Source: Streptomyces albospinus
Lineage (GTDB): Bacteria; Actinomycetota; Actinomycetes; Streptomycetales; Streptomycetaceae
Length of the DNA stretch: 42,515 nucleotides
Assembly: GCF_014648695.1 (NCBI RefSeq)
Contig: NZ_BMRP01000052.1
Location: 1-42,515 of the forward strand
Direction: 5' to 3'
Made by a program: the position numbers and the translations under genes. Shown piece by piece: positions 24,913-32,111 of this stretch. Each line of letters begins with the position of its first letter. Position 1 is the first letter of the stretch. The notes below the pieces were generated by a model that was not told where the DNA came from, did not search any database, and saw only the letters and a program-made list of their open reading frames with translations.

Positions 24913-25377
24913 TCAGCGCACTCTCCCGTACCAGACCGTGCGGCTCCAGATCCGCTCCAGACGGACCACCGCGCCGGTTTTGGGCGCGTGCCAGATCCGG
25001 TCTCCGCCGGCGTAGATGCCGACGTGGTAAATGCCCCTGCGGGAGTGGAAGAAGACCAGATCGCCGTCCCTGCGGGCGGCGCGCGACACATGCTTGGTGT
25101 GGTGGTACTGCTCCGCCGCGGTGCGGGGGAGCGCCCGCCCCGCCCGCCGGTACGAATAGAGCGTCAGCCCCGAGCAGTCGAAGCTGTCCGGTCCTTGGGC
25201 GCCGTACTCGTAGGGAGCGCCCTTCTTGGAGGCGGCGATCCGCAGTGCCGTGGCGGACACGGACACCGCCTCGGTCGCTCCCGGGGCCGTCGCCGTGCCG
25301 CCCACTGTGACCAGTGCCAGGGCGGACACGGCGCCGGCACGCATCAGGAGATGCGGCACCTGTAAGCGCATGGTCAT
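24913..25377 (-). CDS. secreted NlpC/P60 (C40) peptidoglycan hydrolase
   Basis: This 154-residue cell-wall endopeptidase has a signal peptide (residues 1-35, ending near ATAPGA) followed by a single NlpC/P60 domain. The catalytic triad is Cys68 in SFDCSGL, His118 in YHVGIY and His130 in IWHAPK. It would cleave stem peptides of peptidoglycan outside the cell. I chose ATG 25375-25377 because GAAGGG lies 7 bp upstream; a frame open to 25485 would bury the signal peptide. I looked for a c-di-AMP riboswitch in the leader, as such genes often have one, and did not find the conserved core. Confidence 0.88.
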   Translation of the reverse strand: MTMRLQVPHLLMRAGAVSALALVTVGGTATAPGATEAVSVSATALRIAASKKGAPYEYGAQGPDSFDCSGLTLYSYRRAGRALPRTAAEQYHHTKHVSRAARRDGDLVFFHSRRGIYHVGIYAGGDRIWHAPKTGAVVRLERIWSRTVWYGRVR

Positions 25378-25523
25378 GCGCAACCCTTCGTCAGCCGGTG
25401 ATCCGGACGACGGCGGGATCAGGAGCCCGTCCGGACCGCCCCGTCGCTGTGGCGGGGTCTTGTCGTCGAAGGGATCGTCACGCAACCACTCCCCGATTTC
25501 CGAGCTGAAATTGCCCTATGTGG

Positions 25524-25547
25524 CATTGGTCACATTTAGTGCCAATG
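25524..25547. promoter_or_regulatory. A/T-rich dyad upstream of the NlpC/P60 gene
   Basis: CATTGG (25524-25529) and CCAATG (25542-25547), with CAC/GTG inside, form an imperfect hairpin or operator in a locally A/T-rich stretch about 150 bp upstream of the hydrolase start. The rest of 25486-25746 shows no gene. Confidence 0.3.
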
Positions 25548-25746
25548 GGGGATTTTTGTCGCTCCGGCGCGGCGACGGGCGTGTCGCTGAGGCCGGGACC
25601 AGCGGCGAAGCCCTAGGGACAGCGGAAATCCCGATGCGCCGCGCAATTTCTCGCCTCCTTACCGCAGCCGCGGACGCTACGCCGTATGCGCGATGCGGAG
25701 TCGTTCGTGTCCTGTGCGTGTCCGCCGCGCGCGTCGCGCCGGCGCC

Positions 25747-26055
25747 TCAGATCTCCTCCTGCGGCGGCACCGCGACACGCCCGGCCCGGCGCTCTCCGTC
25801 CAGCACCCGCAGTGCCCGGCCCAGCGTCTCGTGGTGCAGTTCGCTCTCGCCGCGGTTGTGCATCAGCGTCAGCGCGTCCCGCAGCTCCGTGGCCTTGCCG
25901 ACCAGGGCCTGGGCCGCGCGCAGGCTGCCGTATGTGGAGCTGCCGCGGGCCGGGTTGATCCGTCCCAGCAGGTCGAGGGCCGCCAGATAGCAGTCGATCA
26001 GATCACCCTCGGCGCGGGTCAGTGCGGGCAGCGGCGGCGGTTCCGGTGGCAGCAC
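25747..26055 (-). CDS. small helical protein co-transcribed with clpP
   Basis: This 102-residue, mostly helical, soluble protein starts at GTG 26053-26055, just 6 bp after the clpP stop. It has a proline-rich head (LPPEPPPLP) and several amphipathic helices (for example GDLIDCYLAALDLLGRI and GKATELRDALTLMHNR). I do not recognise the family. Tight linkage suggests a role with the orphan ClpP, such as adaptor, partner or regulator; this is inference from position only. Confidence 0.65.
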   Translation of the reverse strand: MLPPEPPPLPALTRAEGDLIDCYLAALDLLGRINPARGSSTYGSLRAAQALVGKATELRDALTLMHNRGESELHHETLGRALRVLDGERRAGRVAVPPQEEI

Positions 26056-26061
26056 GGCGGC

Positions 26062-26697
26062 TCACCGCACCACGGGCCGCGCGGCGGACCGCTTGCGGTC
26101 GCGGGTGAGCCCGTCGATCAGGCCGTACTCCTGGGCGGCGGGGGCGTCGAAGATCTTGTCGCGCTCGATGTCCGCGGCGATCCGCTCGCGCGGCTGCCCG
26201 GTGTGCTCGGTCAGCATCTCCGCCAACTTGTCGCGGGTGCGCAGCAGTTCCTCCGCCTTGATCTGAAGATCGCTGGTCTGCCCCTGGACCGGCTCGCCGA
26301 ACGACGGCTGGTGGATCAGGACCCGGGCCCGGGGGAGTGCCAGCCGCTTCCCGGGGGTGCCGGCGGCCAGCAGGACCGCGGCCGAGGAGGCGGCCTGCCC
26401 CAGGCAGACGGTCTCCACGTCGCAGGAGACGAAGCGCATCGTGTCGTAGATGGCGCACATCGCGGTGAACGAGCCGCCGGGGGAGTTGATGTACAGCGAG
26501 ATGTCCCGGTCCGGAGCGGCGTGTTCGAGGTGGATGAGCTGCGCCATCACGTCGTTGGCGGAGGCGTCGTCGATGGGGGTGCCCAGGAAGACGATCCGTT
26601 CGCTGAGCAGCTTGGAGTACGGGTCCATGGTCCGGGTCCCGTTGGTGGTGCGTTCGGTGAACTCCGGCAGGACGTAGCGCGCCGCGGGTCGCAGCAT
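26062..26697 (-). CDS. clpP: ATP-dependent Clp protease proteolytic subunit (orphan paralogue)
   Basis: This 211-residue ClpP forms the barrel protease that works with ClpX/ClpC unfoldases. The catalytic Ser104 (GQAASS), His129 (VLIHQP) and Asp180 (ERD) are all present, as is SPGGS (about residues 72-76). The N-terminal ERTTNGTRTMDPYSKLL resembles actinobacterial ClpP2-type subunits rather than ClpP1. ATG 26695-26697 has AGGAG upstream; the longer open frame to 26997 reads through the promoter and an IS remnant. No second clpP is beside it, whereas actinobacterial clpP genes usually come in pairs. The upstream ClgR-type box suggests induction under proteolytic stress. Confidence 0.93.
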   Translation of the reverse strand: MLRPAARYVLPEFTERTTNGTRTMDPYSKLLSERIVFLGTPIDDASANDVMAQLIHLEHAAPDRDISLYINSPGGSFTAMCAIYDTMRFVSCDVETVCLGQAASSAAVLLAAGTPGKRLALPRARVLIHQPSFGEPVQGQTSDLQIKAEELLRTRDKLAEMLTEHTGQPRERIAADIERDKIFDAPAAQEYGLIDGLTRDRKRSAARPVVR

Positions 26698-26722
26698 GGC
26701 TGCTCCTCTCGCTCTGTGAAAA

Positions 26723-26744
26723 ATGTACAGGACGTACATCCTGT
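26723..26744. promoter_or_regulatory. overlapping inverted repeats in the clpP leader
   Basis: ATGTAC/GTACAT (26723-26728 and 26734-26739) and ACAGGA/TCCTGT (26727-26732 and 26739-26744) overlap each other. They lie between the predicted transcription start and the clpP ribosome site. The site could be a repressor operator or a mutually exclusive RNA hairpin pair. Confidence 0.45.
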
Positions 26745-26758
26745 CAGAATGGGACTCG

Positions 26759-26764
26759 ATTCTA
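26759..26764 (-). promoter_or_regulatory. probable -10 of clpP
   Basis: TAGAAT on the minus strand is a near-ideal -10, about 60 bp upstream of the clpP start. No good -35 lies 16-18 bp upstream, as expected for an activator-dependent promoter. Confidence 0.45.
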
Positions 26765-26803
26765 GTAATCAAGTCAAATGCCCAGGTCAGAGGCCATTTT
26801 GAC

Positions 26804-26821
26804 TGTTCGCCGAGGGCGTAC
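26804..26821. promoter_or_regulatory. ClgR-box match upstream of clpP
   Basis: The 18 bases fit the actinobacterial ClgR consensus WNNWCGCYNANRGCGWWS at every position on the plus strand, as I remember that consensus from corynebacterial work. The centre is about 60 bp upstream of the predicted clpP start point, a normal activator position. ClgR activates clp genes. Confidence 0.6.
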
Positions 26822-26859
26822 GTCTCACAAATTTCTCTACGAACTTTCGTTTGGATCGC

Positions 26860-26993
26860 CGGGCGGACCAGGGGAAGATGCCTGCGATGTGAAGTCCGGC
26901 CGGGTAGATGGTTGCCGCCTTCTCGTAGCGGGTGACGATGCCTCGCCCCTGGTCGATGACAGGGTTCACGAGGGTCTGCATGACCGAAGCCGG
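26860..26993 (-). pseudogene. C-terminal remnant of an IS5-type transposase
   Basis: The minus strand encodes RGIVTRYEKAATIYPAGLHI and then AGIFPWSAR, which matches the C-terminal end typical of IS5-family DDE transposases (K/R-x-I-A-T-R-Y-E-K...). The catalytic core is gone and no start or terminal repeat remains. It lies between the clpP promoter and a histidine kinase gene that has lost its front, so the insertion or its excision probably caused that truncation. Confidence 0.55.
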
Positions 26994-27050
26994 ACACTCA
27001 TTCGCTCGTGGCCATGGGCAGTGTCGTGTGTGGCCTCAGGACATAGATGA

Positions 27051-27836
27051 CATGCGCTGCTGCTCGGCCTTGTCACAGTGCTGGGGCAGATCGTCTGGGC
27101 GCGCCTCGCCCAGGGAGAGGTGGCCTGGGCGCAGGTGGCACTCCTCGTCGGCGTGACCGCGGCACTCGGCACCGTCTTCGCGCTCAACTTCACGATCGGT
27201 CACCTGCGGGCCGCACGCGAGCAGGTCAAGCGGCTGGCCGCGCACCAGGAACGGGAACGGGGCGCCCGGGACATGCACGACATCCTCGGCCACACCTTCT
27301 CCACGATGACGGTCCAACTGGGTCTGACCCGGCGCATCCTGGGGTCCTCCGCAGACGTAGCCCTCGCCGTCGACCAGGTCACCGAGCTTGAGAACATGGC
27401 GCGCACGGCGCTGTCCGATGTACGGGCCACCATCTCGGGCTACCGCACGCTGTCGCTGGACAGCGAACTCGCCGGCGCCCGCATGGCCTTGCATGCCGCC
27501 GTGGTCCGGGCCGAACTGCCCGCCGCGACCGACGCCGTGCGCGCCGAGCTGCGCGAGGTGTTCGGCTACTTCATGCGAGAGGCGGTCACCAACGTGCTGC
27601 GGCACTCCGACGCCGAACTGTGCACCATCCGCCTCGGGCCCGACAGGGTCGAGGTCACCGACAACGGCAGTTCCACCGGCGGGGCGTGCGCCGGGAACGG
27701 CCTCACCGAACGGCTGGCCGCCGTGTCGGGCACCCTCGAACACGAGCCCGCCCCCGGCGGCGGGTTCCGGGCCATCGCCCGCGGGCCGTACCCGGCGATC
27801 TACCGCGCACCTTCGCACGAAGCCGAACCGACATGA
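27051..27836 (+). pseudogene. N-terminally truncated NarL/DesK-type sensor histidine kinase
   Basis: The frame opens right after a stop at 27048-27050 and begins in the middle of a hydrophobic helix (ALLLGLVTVLGQIVWARL). One more helix follows, then HisKA_3 with the phospho-acceptor in RDMHDILGHTF (His67 counted from GTG 27078), an N-box NVLRHSDA and a G-box with DNG...GNGL. Intact DesK-like kinases have four to six membrane helices, so the sensor half is missing. GTG 27078 could still start a soluble or singly anchored kinase core. It overlaps the regulator start by 3 bp. Confidence 0.75.
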
Positions 27837-28336
27837 TCCGTGTCCTGCTGGCCGACGACCAGGCACTCGTACTCGGCGCTCTCGCGGCCGTGCTCCGACT
27901 TGAGCCCGACATCGACGTGGTCGCCGAGGTCGGCACCGGCACCGAGGTGCTGGCCGCCGCGCAGCGGACCGTGCCCGACATCGCGCTGCTCGACGTACAG
28001 ATGCCCGGCAGGGGCGGCCTGACCGTCGCCGCCGACCTCCAGCGAGCGCTGCCCGGCTGCCGCACCATCATCTGCACGACCTTCAGCCGACCCGGCTACC
28101 TCTCGAGGGCGATGGTCGCGCCCGCGGCCGGATACGTCGTGAAGGACTCCCCGCCCGAACAACTGTTTGATGAGATCCGCCGCGTCCACGCCGGCCTGCG
28201 CTTCGTGCATCCGGCGCTGGCCGCGGAAGCACTGGCCGGCGGCGCCAGCCCACTGACCGGCCGCGAGGCGGACATGCTGCGCGCCGTCAAGCAGCTCAAC
28301 AACGGCCTCAAGGCGGCCGGCTACCCGACGGTCTGA
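27834..28336 (+). pseudogene. response regulator lacking its LuxR DNA-binding domain
   Basis: This 167-residue product has a complete receiver domain with acidic pocket DD at 8-9, phospho-acceptor Asp54 (LLDVQMPG) and Lys104 (YVVKDS). It matches DesR/NarL regulators up to SPLTGREADMLRA, the start of the LuxR-type HTH. It then changes to an unrelated tail of about 15 residues (KQLNNGLKAAGYPTV) and stops. The HTH that should follow is absent, so it cannot bind DNA in the usual way. It could act as a phosphate sink, or the pair may simply be decayed. Confidence 0.8.
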
Positions 28337-28402
28337 CACGCACGGCCCGACGGGAGCGGTCCGTCCGATCGCAGGAGTGGAACCGAGGCGACTGCGTACG
28401 CA

Positions 28403-28438
28403 GTGAGGGGCCGGTGGAAGAATCCACCGGCCCCTCAC
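28403..28438 (-). terminator. terminator of tRNA-fMet
   Basis: A perfect 16-bp stem (GTGAGGGGCCGGTGGA with its complement) and an AGAA loop lie 7 bp past the 3' end of the tRNA gene. It is strong enough to act in both directions. A 14-bp perfect palindrome, ACTGCGTACGCAGT (28391-28404), abuts it. Confidence 0.75.
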
Positions 28439-28444
28439 ATCAAG

Positions 28445-28518
28445 TAGCGGGGACAGGATTTGAACCTGCGACCTCTGGGTTATGAGCCCAGCGAGCTACC
28501 GAGCTGCTCCACCCCGCG
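28445..28518 (-). tRNA. initiator tRNA-fMet (CAT)
   Basis: The 74-nt gene folds as a cloverleaf with anticodon CAT (plus-strand ATG 28482-28484). Two marks identify it as initiator rather than elongator Met tRNA: three consecutive G-C pairs in the anticodon stem (CTGGG/CCCAG) and a mismatched first acceptor pair (C1 not opposite G). The T-arm GGTTCAAATCC is standard. CCA is not encoded. Confidence 0.95.
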
Positions 28519-28530
28519 ACGGCACGCTGA

Positions 28531-28536
28531 ACTCTA
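28531..28536 (-). promoter_or_regulatory. probable -10 of tRNA-fMet
   Basis: TAGAGT on the minus strand ends 12 bp before the tRNA 5' end. A TTCGGC lies 18 bp further upstream as a possible -35. This leaves a leader of a few bases. Confidence 0.45.
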
Positions 28537-28539
28537 CGT

Positions 28540-29003
28540 CACTGTCCCGGATCAGCCGAATCGGTTGTCGTTCCAGCTCGCTGGCGCCCCCCTTTTGCGC
28601 CACCGCATCCACGCCCAGCCGGTGAGACGAGCCATCAAGGCTCTGGCTCTGCGCGGCGTAAGTCAGGGTCGGGACCGCGCGATGATGATCGGTGTTTCCC
28701 CGGCGGGCTGACCTTTCAGCCAGCATTCCTTCGCGTCCGTGCCGGTGACGGCCGTGTCGCCTCTCGCGGTGGTCCAGGCGGTGGCGGTCGAGGCCGCGCT
28801 TGACGGGACGGAGCCGGTTATGGCGGCCAGGCTCCTCAAGGCGTTCGGCTCTTCCCTAGCCGATCTCGGGAGTGCATCTCGGTGGGCCGAGAGCTCGCTC
28901 ACCGAGAGCCGGGCCCGTGGCAGCACGGGAATGCCGGAGGTGGGGAGGCAGACACTGGCTGTCGGAGTAGGCCAGACTGTCAGTACGTGATGGAGGTGAA
29001 GGG
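28540..29003. other. interval without a supported gene
   Basis: About 460 bp between tRNA-fMet and the Uma2 gene contain open frames on both strands (28739-28990 plus, 28663-28926 minus). Their codon bias is weak and I see no known motif. It may be decayed DNA like its surroundings. Confidence 0.4.
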
Positions 29004-29582
29004 ATGAGCGTTGCCAGCTTTACGCACCACGGGCCCTGGAGCGTCGAGGACGTCCTGGCCCTGCCCGAAGACCGGACCGTCCGCTACGAGCTGCTGGGGG
29101 AGTCGCTCGTGATGTCCCCCGCCCCCGGCCTGCGCCACCAGCGTGCGAGCTTCCGGCTCCACGTCGCCCTGGACGCGGCCGCCCGCGCTGCCGGCGCCCC
29201 GGTCGAAGTGCTGGAGGCCATCAACGTGATCCTGCCGTCCGGGCTGGTCGTGCCGGACATCGTCGTCGCCGACGCGGGCGCGACCGCCGAGGACGGCGTC
29301 AGCCTCGACGCCGACGCGGTACAGCTGGTCGTCGAGCTCGTCTCACCCGGCAACAAGACGATGGACCGCAAGATCAAGCCCCTGCTGTACGCGGAAGCCG
29401 CGGTCCCGCACTACTGGCGTCTGGAGTTCGACCCGGCCCCGCGCCTGATCGTCAGCGAGCTGGACGGCGGCCGGTACGTCGAAACGGCGACCGCCCTCCC
29501 GGGGACCGTGACCCGCATCAAGGAGCCGTTCCTCTTCGAGATCGACCCGGCAGGACTCGCCCAGCCGCAGCACAGAGGCTGA
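29004..29582 (+). CDS. Uma2-family (DUF820) PD-(D/E)XK nuclease-like protein
   Basis: This 192-residue protein belongs to the Uma2 family, with a restriction-endonuclease-like fold that is very common in Streptomyces. The core VPDIVVADAG (about residues 91-100) and VVELVSPGNKTMDRKIKPL (about 112-130) provide the D...ExV...K pattern of the active site. The start is ATG 29004 with GGAGGTGAAGGG just upstream. Cellular role unknown; proposed links to mobile DNA are not settled. It stands alone. Confidence 0.85.
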   Translation: MSVASFTHHGPWSVEDVLALPEDRTVRYELLGESLVMSPAPGLRHQRASFRLHVALDAAARAAGAPVEVLEAINVILPSGLVVPDIVVADAGATAEDGVSLDADAVQLVVELVSPGNKTMDRKIKPLLYAEAAVPHYWRLEFDPAPRLIVSELDGGRYVETATALPGTVTRIKEPFLFEIDPAGLAQPQHRG

Positions 29583-29634
29583 GACCCAACCCACGGGTGG
29601 CGACCGGTGGCCGGCCCCGTGGCAGGGCGGGGGT

Positions 29635-29778
29635 ATGTGCGGCCGATATGCCTCCACCCGCCGTCCGCAGGATCTGGCCGCTGATGGAGCAGAATTTCTA
29701 CGCCGGGATCCGGCGGGCAAGGTTCCCCGCCAGGTGCCGGGCCGCGTACGCTCCTTCGCCGTTGCTGGCACTGAGTAG
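29635..29778 (+). pseudogene. truncated SRAP/HMCES-like (YedK) gene start
   Basis: The frame begins MCGRYASTRRPQDLA, the invariant opening of SOS-response-associated peptidase (SRAP) proteins. Their Cys2 crosslinks to abasic sites in single-stranded DNA. After about 16 residues the similarity ends and TAG follows at 29776-29778, giving 47 residues where intact members have 220-280. It is a 5' fragment. Confidence 0.6.
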
Positions 29779-29862
29779 TTGCAGCAGCTCGACCGCCGCG
29801 CGTGCCTCGTGCAGCGTCAGCAGGCAGCAGGAGCGCGAGGGGATCCTGGTGTTGGTTGCCAC
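29698..29862 (-). CDS. possible small hypothetical protein
   Basis: A 54-codon minus-strand frame from GTG 29860-29862 reads as a soluble helical peptide (LTLHEARAAVELLQLLSASN, then YAARHLAGNLARRIPA) with good third-position G/C. It overlaps the SRAP fragment antisense, and the ribosome site is weak. The remainder of 29863-30037 shows nothing clear. Confidence 0.35.
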   Translation of the reverse strand: MATNTRIPSRSCCLLTLHEARAAVELLQLLSASNGEGAYAARHLAGNLARRIPA

Positions 29863-30037
29863 GCAGGATGAGTACGTCCAGGGGCAGTTGTGCCATTCAC
29901 GGTGACCATGGACTGGGTGGTGTGGTGGTCATGGTGCCGGGCTGCACCGTGGCCATCGCCCTGCGCACCGCGTACGAGGACATGCCGAACGAGTTCTGGC
30001 GCCTGAATCCTGCGCAGGTCAGAGCCTCATCTCAGGT

Positions 30038-31156
30038 TCAGTGGCTCGGGCGCCGCCGGGCGACGAGGGCAGCAATGTCGTCGTCGAGGTCGCCGCCGCT
30101 GTAGGCGATCAGGTCGCGGTTGAGGTGGTCGAGGAGCTGGTGGGGTGTCTCGCTGCTCCATGAGCGGATCCGTTCGGCGAGGGGGTAGAAGGCGCCGGAG
30201 CGGTCACGGGTCTCAGTGACCCCGTCGGTGTACAGCAGGAGCTGGTCTCCGGGGAGGAAGGGGGCGAGGTCGACGTGGTACCCGTCGCTCACCAGCATGC
30301 CCAGGTTGAGCGGCGGCGAGGGAGCGGCGGGCTGCAGCTCCCGGACCTCGCCGTGGTGCAGCAGCAGCGGGGGCGGGTGGCCGCAGGTGACGGTCTGGAC
30401 GACTGGTTCGTCGTCCGGGATCTCGGCGAGGAGCGCGGTGATGAAACGTTCAGCGATCTCCGAGCCCGGGACTCCCGGGTACTGGGAGGCGTGGCGGCTG
30501 ATGCTCGTCTCCAGGCGGCGTGCGAGGTGGGGCAGGTCGGGCGCGTCGTGGGCGGTCTCGCGGAAGGCGCTGAGCAGCGTCGCGGCCGTCTGCACCGCGA
30601 GCAGGCCCTTGCCGCGTACGTCGCCGATGAGCAGTCGTACGCCGTGGGGGGTGTGTATAGCCTCGTACAGGTCACCGCCGATCCGGGCTTCAGCCGCAGC
30701 GGCCAGGTAGAGGCTCTCGAGCGTGACGTGCCCGAGGTGTCGCGGTACCGGGTGCAGCACCGCCAGCTGGGCGGTCTCGGCCACTGAGCGGACCTGGACC
30801 AGCTGATGGGCGCGTCGGTCCAGCAGGCGGTTGAGGAAGACGGCGAATGCCGCGATCGCCGCGAGGGTGGCCAGCTCGGAGTAGGCGGTCGCATCCCGCA
30901 GATCGTTGAAGTCCACCATCAGGCCGACAAAGATGGCGCACGCGCCCACTCCGGTGAGCACGGTCCCCCACAGGGGCAGCAGCGCGGCGGCAGCAACCGT
31001 GGCCGTGGCGAGGAAGGCCTCCGGCCTGACATTGCGGGGTGTGAAGAGGCCGAAGAGGAGGCCGATGAGCAGCAGCAGAGCAGGCAGCACGGGCAGCAAC
31101 CTGCCCCCCGCACCGGTGCTGTGCGGGACTCCGCGTTCCTCAGGAGACCTCGCCAC
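30038..31156 (-). CDS. membrane-anchored SpoIIE/PP2C-type serine phosphatase
   Basis: This 372-residue protein has about four or five N-terminal membrane helices (residues about 20-110), a short linker and a PPM-type phosphatase domain. The metal and catalytic motifs are all present: IGGDLYE, IGDVRGKGL, CGHPPPLLL, LYTDGVTE and DDDIAALV. The family dephosphorylates anti-anti-sigma factors. I prefer GTG 31156, which has GAGGGAG 7 nt upstream, over GTG 31174. It stands alone. A role in stress partner-switching is inferred. Confidence 0.88.
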   Translation of the reverse strand: MARSPEERGVPHSTGAGGRLLPVLPALLLLIGLLFGLFTPRNVRPEAFLATATVAAAALLPLWGTVLTGVGACAIFVGLMVDFNDLRDATAYSELATLAAIAAFAVFLNRLLDRRAHQLVQVRSVAETAQLAVLHPVPRHLGHVTLESLYLAAAAEARIGGDLYEAIHTPHGVRLLIGDVRGKGLLAVQTAATLLSAFRETAHDAPDLPHLARRLETSISRHASQYPGVPGSEIAERFITALLAEIPDDEPVVQTVTCGHPPPLLLHHGEVRELQPAAPSPPLNLGMLVSDGYHVDLAPFLPGDQLLLYTDGVTETRDRSGAFYPLAERIRSWSSETPHQLLDHLNRDLIAYSGGDLDDDIAALVARRRPSH

Positions 31157-31174
31157 CGTGCCGCTCCCTCGCAC

Positions 31175-31743
31175 AGGTCGAGCGGCAGCCCAGGCCCGGA
31201 AGCCAGGCCACCGATTTGCGTATTTCTATCGTCGTTCGCCCGTGGCCCACGAACAACCCGGTGGGCGATGGTGACGCGCAGGCGTCACCAGGTCACGGTG
31301 CCGCTCGGCGACAAGATCGACGGAGAAGGTATGCAGAAGGTTACCGGGGCTCATCTTCGGTGAGCTCCGGTTCCATGCCGCTCATGGTGGCCGCGCCCAA
31401 CCGAACGGCAATCGAGATCACTACAGGGCGCCACGACCCCGTGACCTGCGAAAAGTGGCTGAGGCCCGGTCAGGCCGCCGGCGACTGTCTGGCGGGCGCG
31501 GCCCGGTCGGCGGGGCAGGTCACCGGCGGCACGAGAGCGTCAGTGGTCGGCATCTCGGCGTCGGACGCTCCACCCTCTACTGCACCCTCGCCGCCTACGA
31601 CGCAGCTGCCACGCTTGAGTTGGCGGGCGGGGCGGGCTTCGATGGGGCTGAAAGTCGTTCTTTCGTTCGTGGGGTTTGGAGTGTGGTATCTCTCAAGGCC
31701 GGGATGTTGTCCACGGACAGCGGTCCGTCCGGGTGAGCGGATA
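31175..31743. other. degraded interval without a supported gene
   Basis: About 570 bp with short, frame-broken coding-like segments. One plus-strand piece near 31540-31610 (RHLGVGRSTLYCTLAAYDA) resembles the C-terminal HTH of resolvase/invertase recombinases, but the frame is interrupted on both sides. It is probably decayed mobile DNA. Confidence 0.35.
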
Positions 31744-32072
31744 TCAGTATTGGCCGGGCTTGTAGTGGCCGCCGGGGGTGCGGGCGGTCACGTTGAGTCG
31801 GTTCCAGGTATTGATTACGGCGATCAGCGCGGTCAGCTGGGCGATCTCCTTCTCCTCGTAGTGCTCTGCGACTCGCTCGTAGACCTCGTCGGGGACGAAG
31901 CCGTCGGTCAGCACGGTTACGGCCTCGGTGAGTGCCAGGGCCGCCCGCTCCTTCTCGCTGAAGAACTCGGGCGCCTCGTCGAAGGCCGCCACCAGGGAGA
32001 TGCGCTCCTCGCTCTCGCCGGCATGGCGGGCGTCCTTGGTGTGCATGTCGATGCAGAACGCGCAGCGGTTAC
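31744..32072 (-). pseudogene. 5'-truncated carboxymuconolactone decarboxylase/AhpD-like gene
   Basis: The C-terminal ~108 residues of a CMD-family peroxidase-like protein are intact, including the redox CAFCIDMH (Cys-x-x-Cys-x-x-x-His) and WNRLNVTARTPGGHY near the end. The N-terminal ~45 residues normal for the family are missing. The frame instead runs on into transposition-gene sequence across a (GGGGCC)3 tract at 32076-32109. Without its own start it is probably not expressed, unless as a 256-residue fusion from GTG 32514. Confidence 0.7.
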
Positions 32073-32075
32073 GTG

Positions 32076-32109
32076 CCCGGGGCCGGGGCCGGGGCCGGGC
32101 GCCCGCCCG
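32076..32109. repeat. (GGGGCC)3 tract at a fusion junction
   Basis: CCC(GGGGCC)3GGG lies exactly where the CMD similarity stops. Four G-runs on the plus strand could form a quadruplex. The tract marks the recombination joint between the CMD tail and the TniB-like remnant. Confidence 0.6.
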
Positions 32110-32111
32110 AA

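Noticed and set aside
24856..25700. c-di-AMP (ydaO) riboswitch before the NlpC/P60 gene
   Set aside because: Expected from gene context, but the conserved core sequences are not present on the minus strand.
26860..28445. Integrated element bounded by tRNA-fMet
   Set aside because: No integrase gene and no second copy of the tRNA 3' end was seen within the window, so integration is only a possibility.
28663..28926. Minus-strand 87-codon frame upstream of tRNA-fMet
   Set aside because: Weak codon bias, no ribosome site and no recognisable domain.
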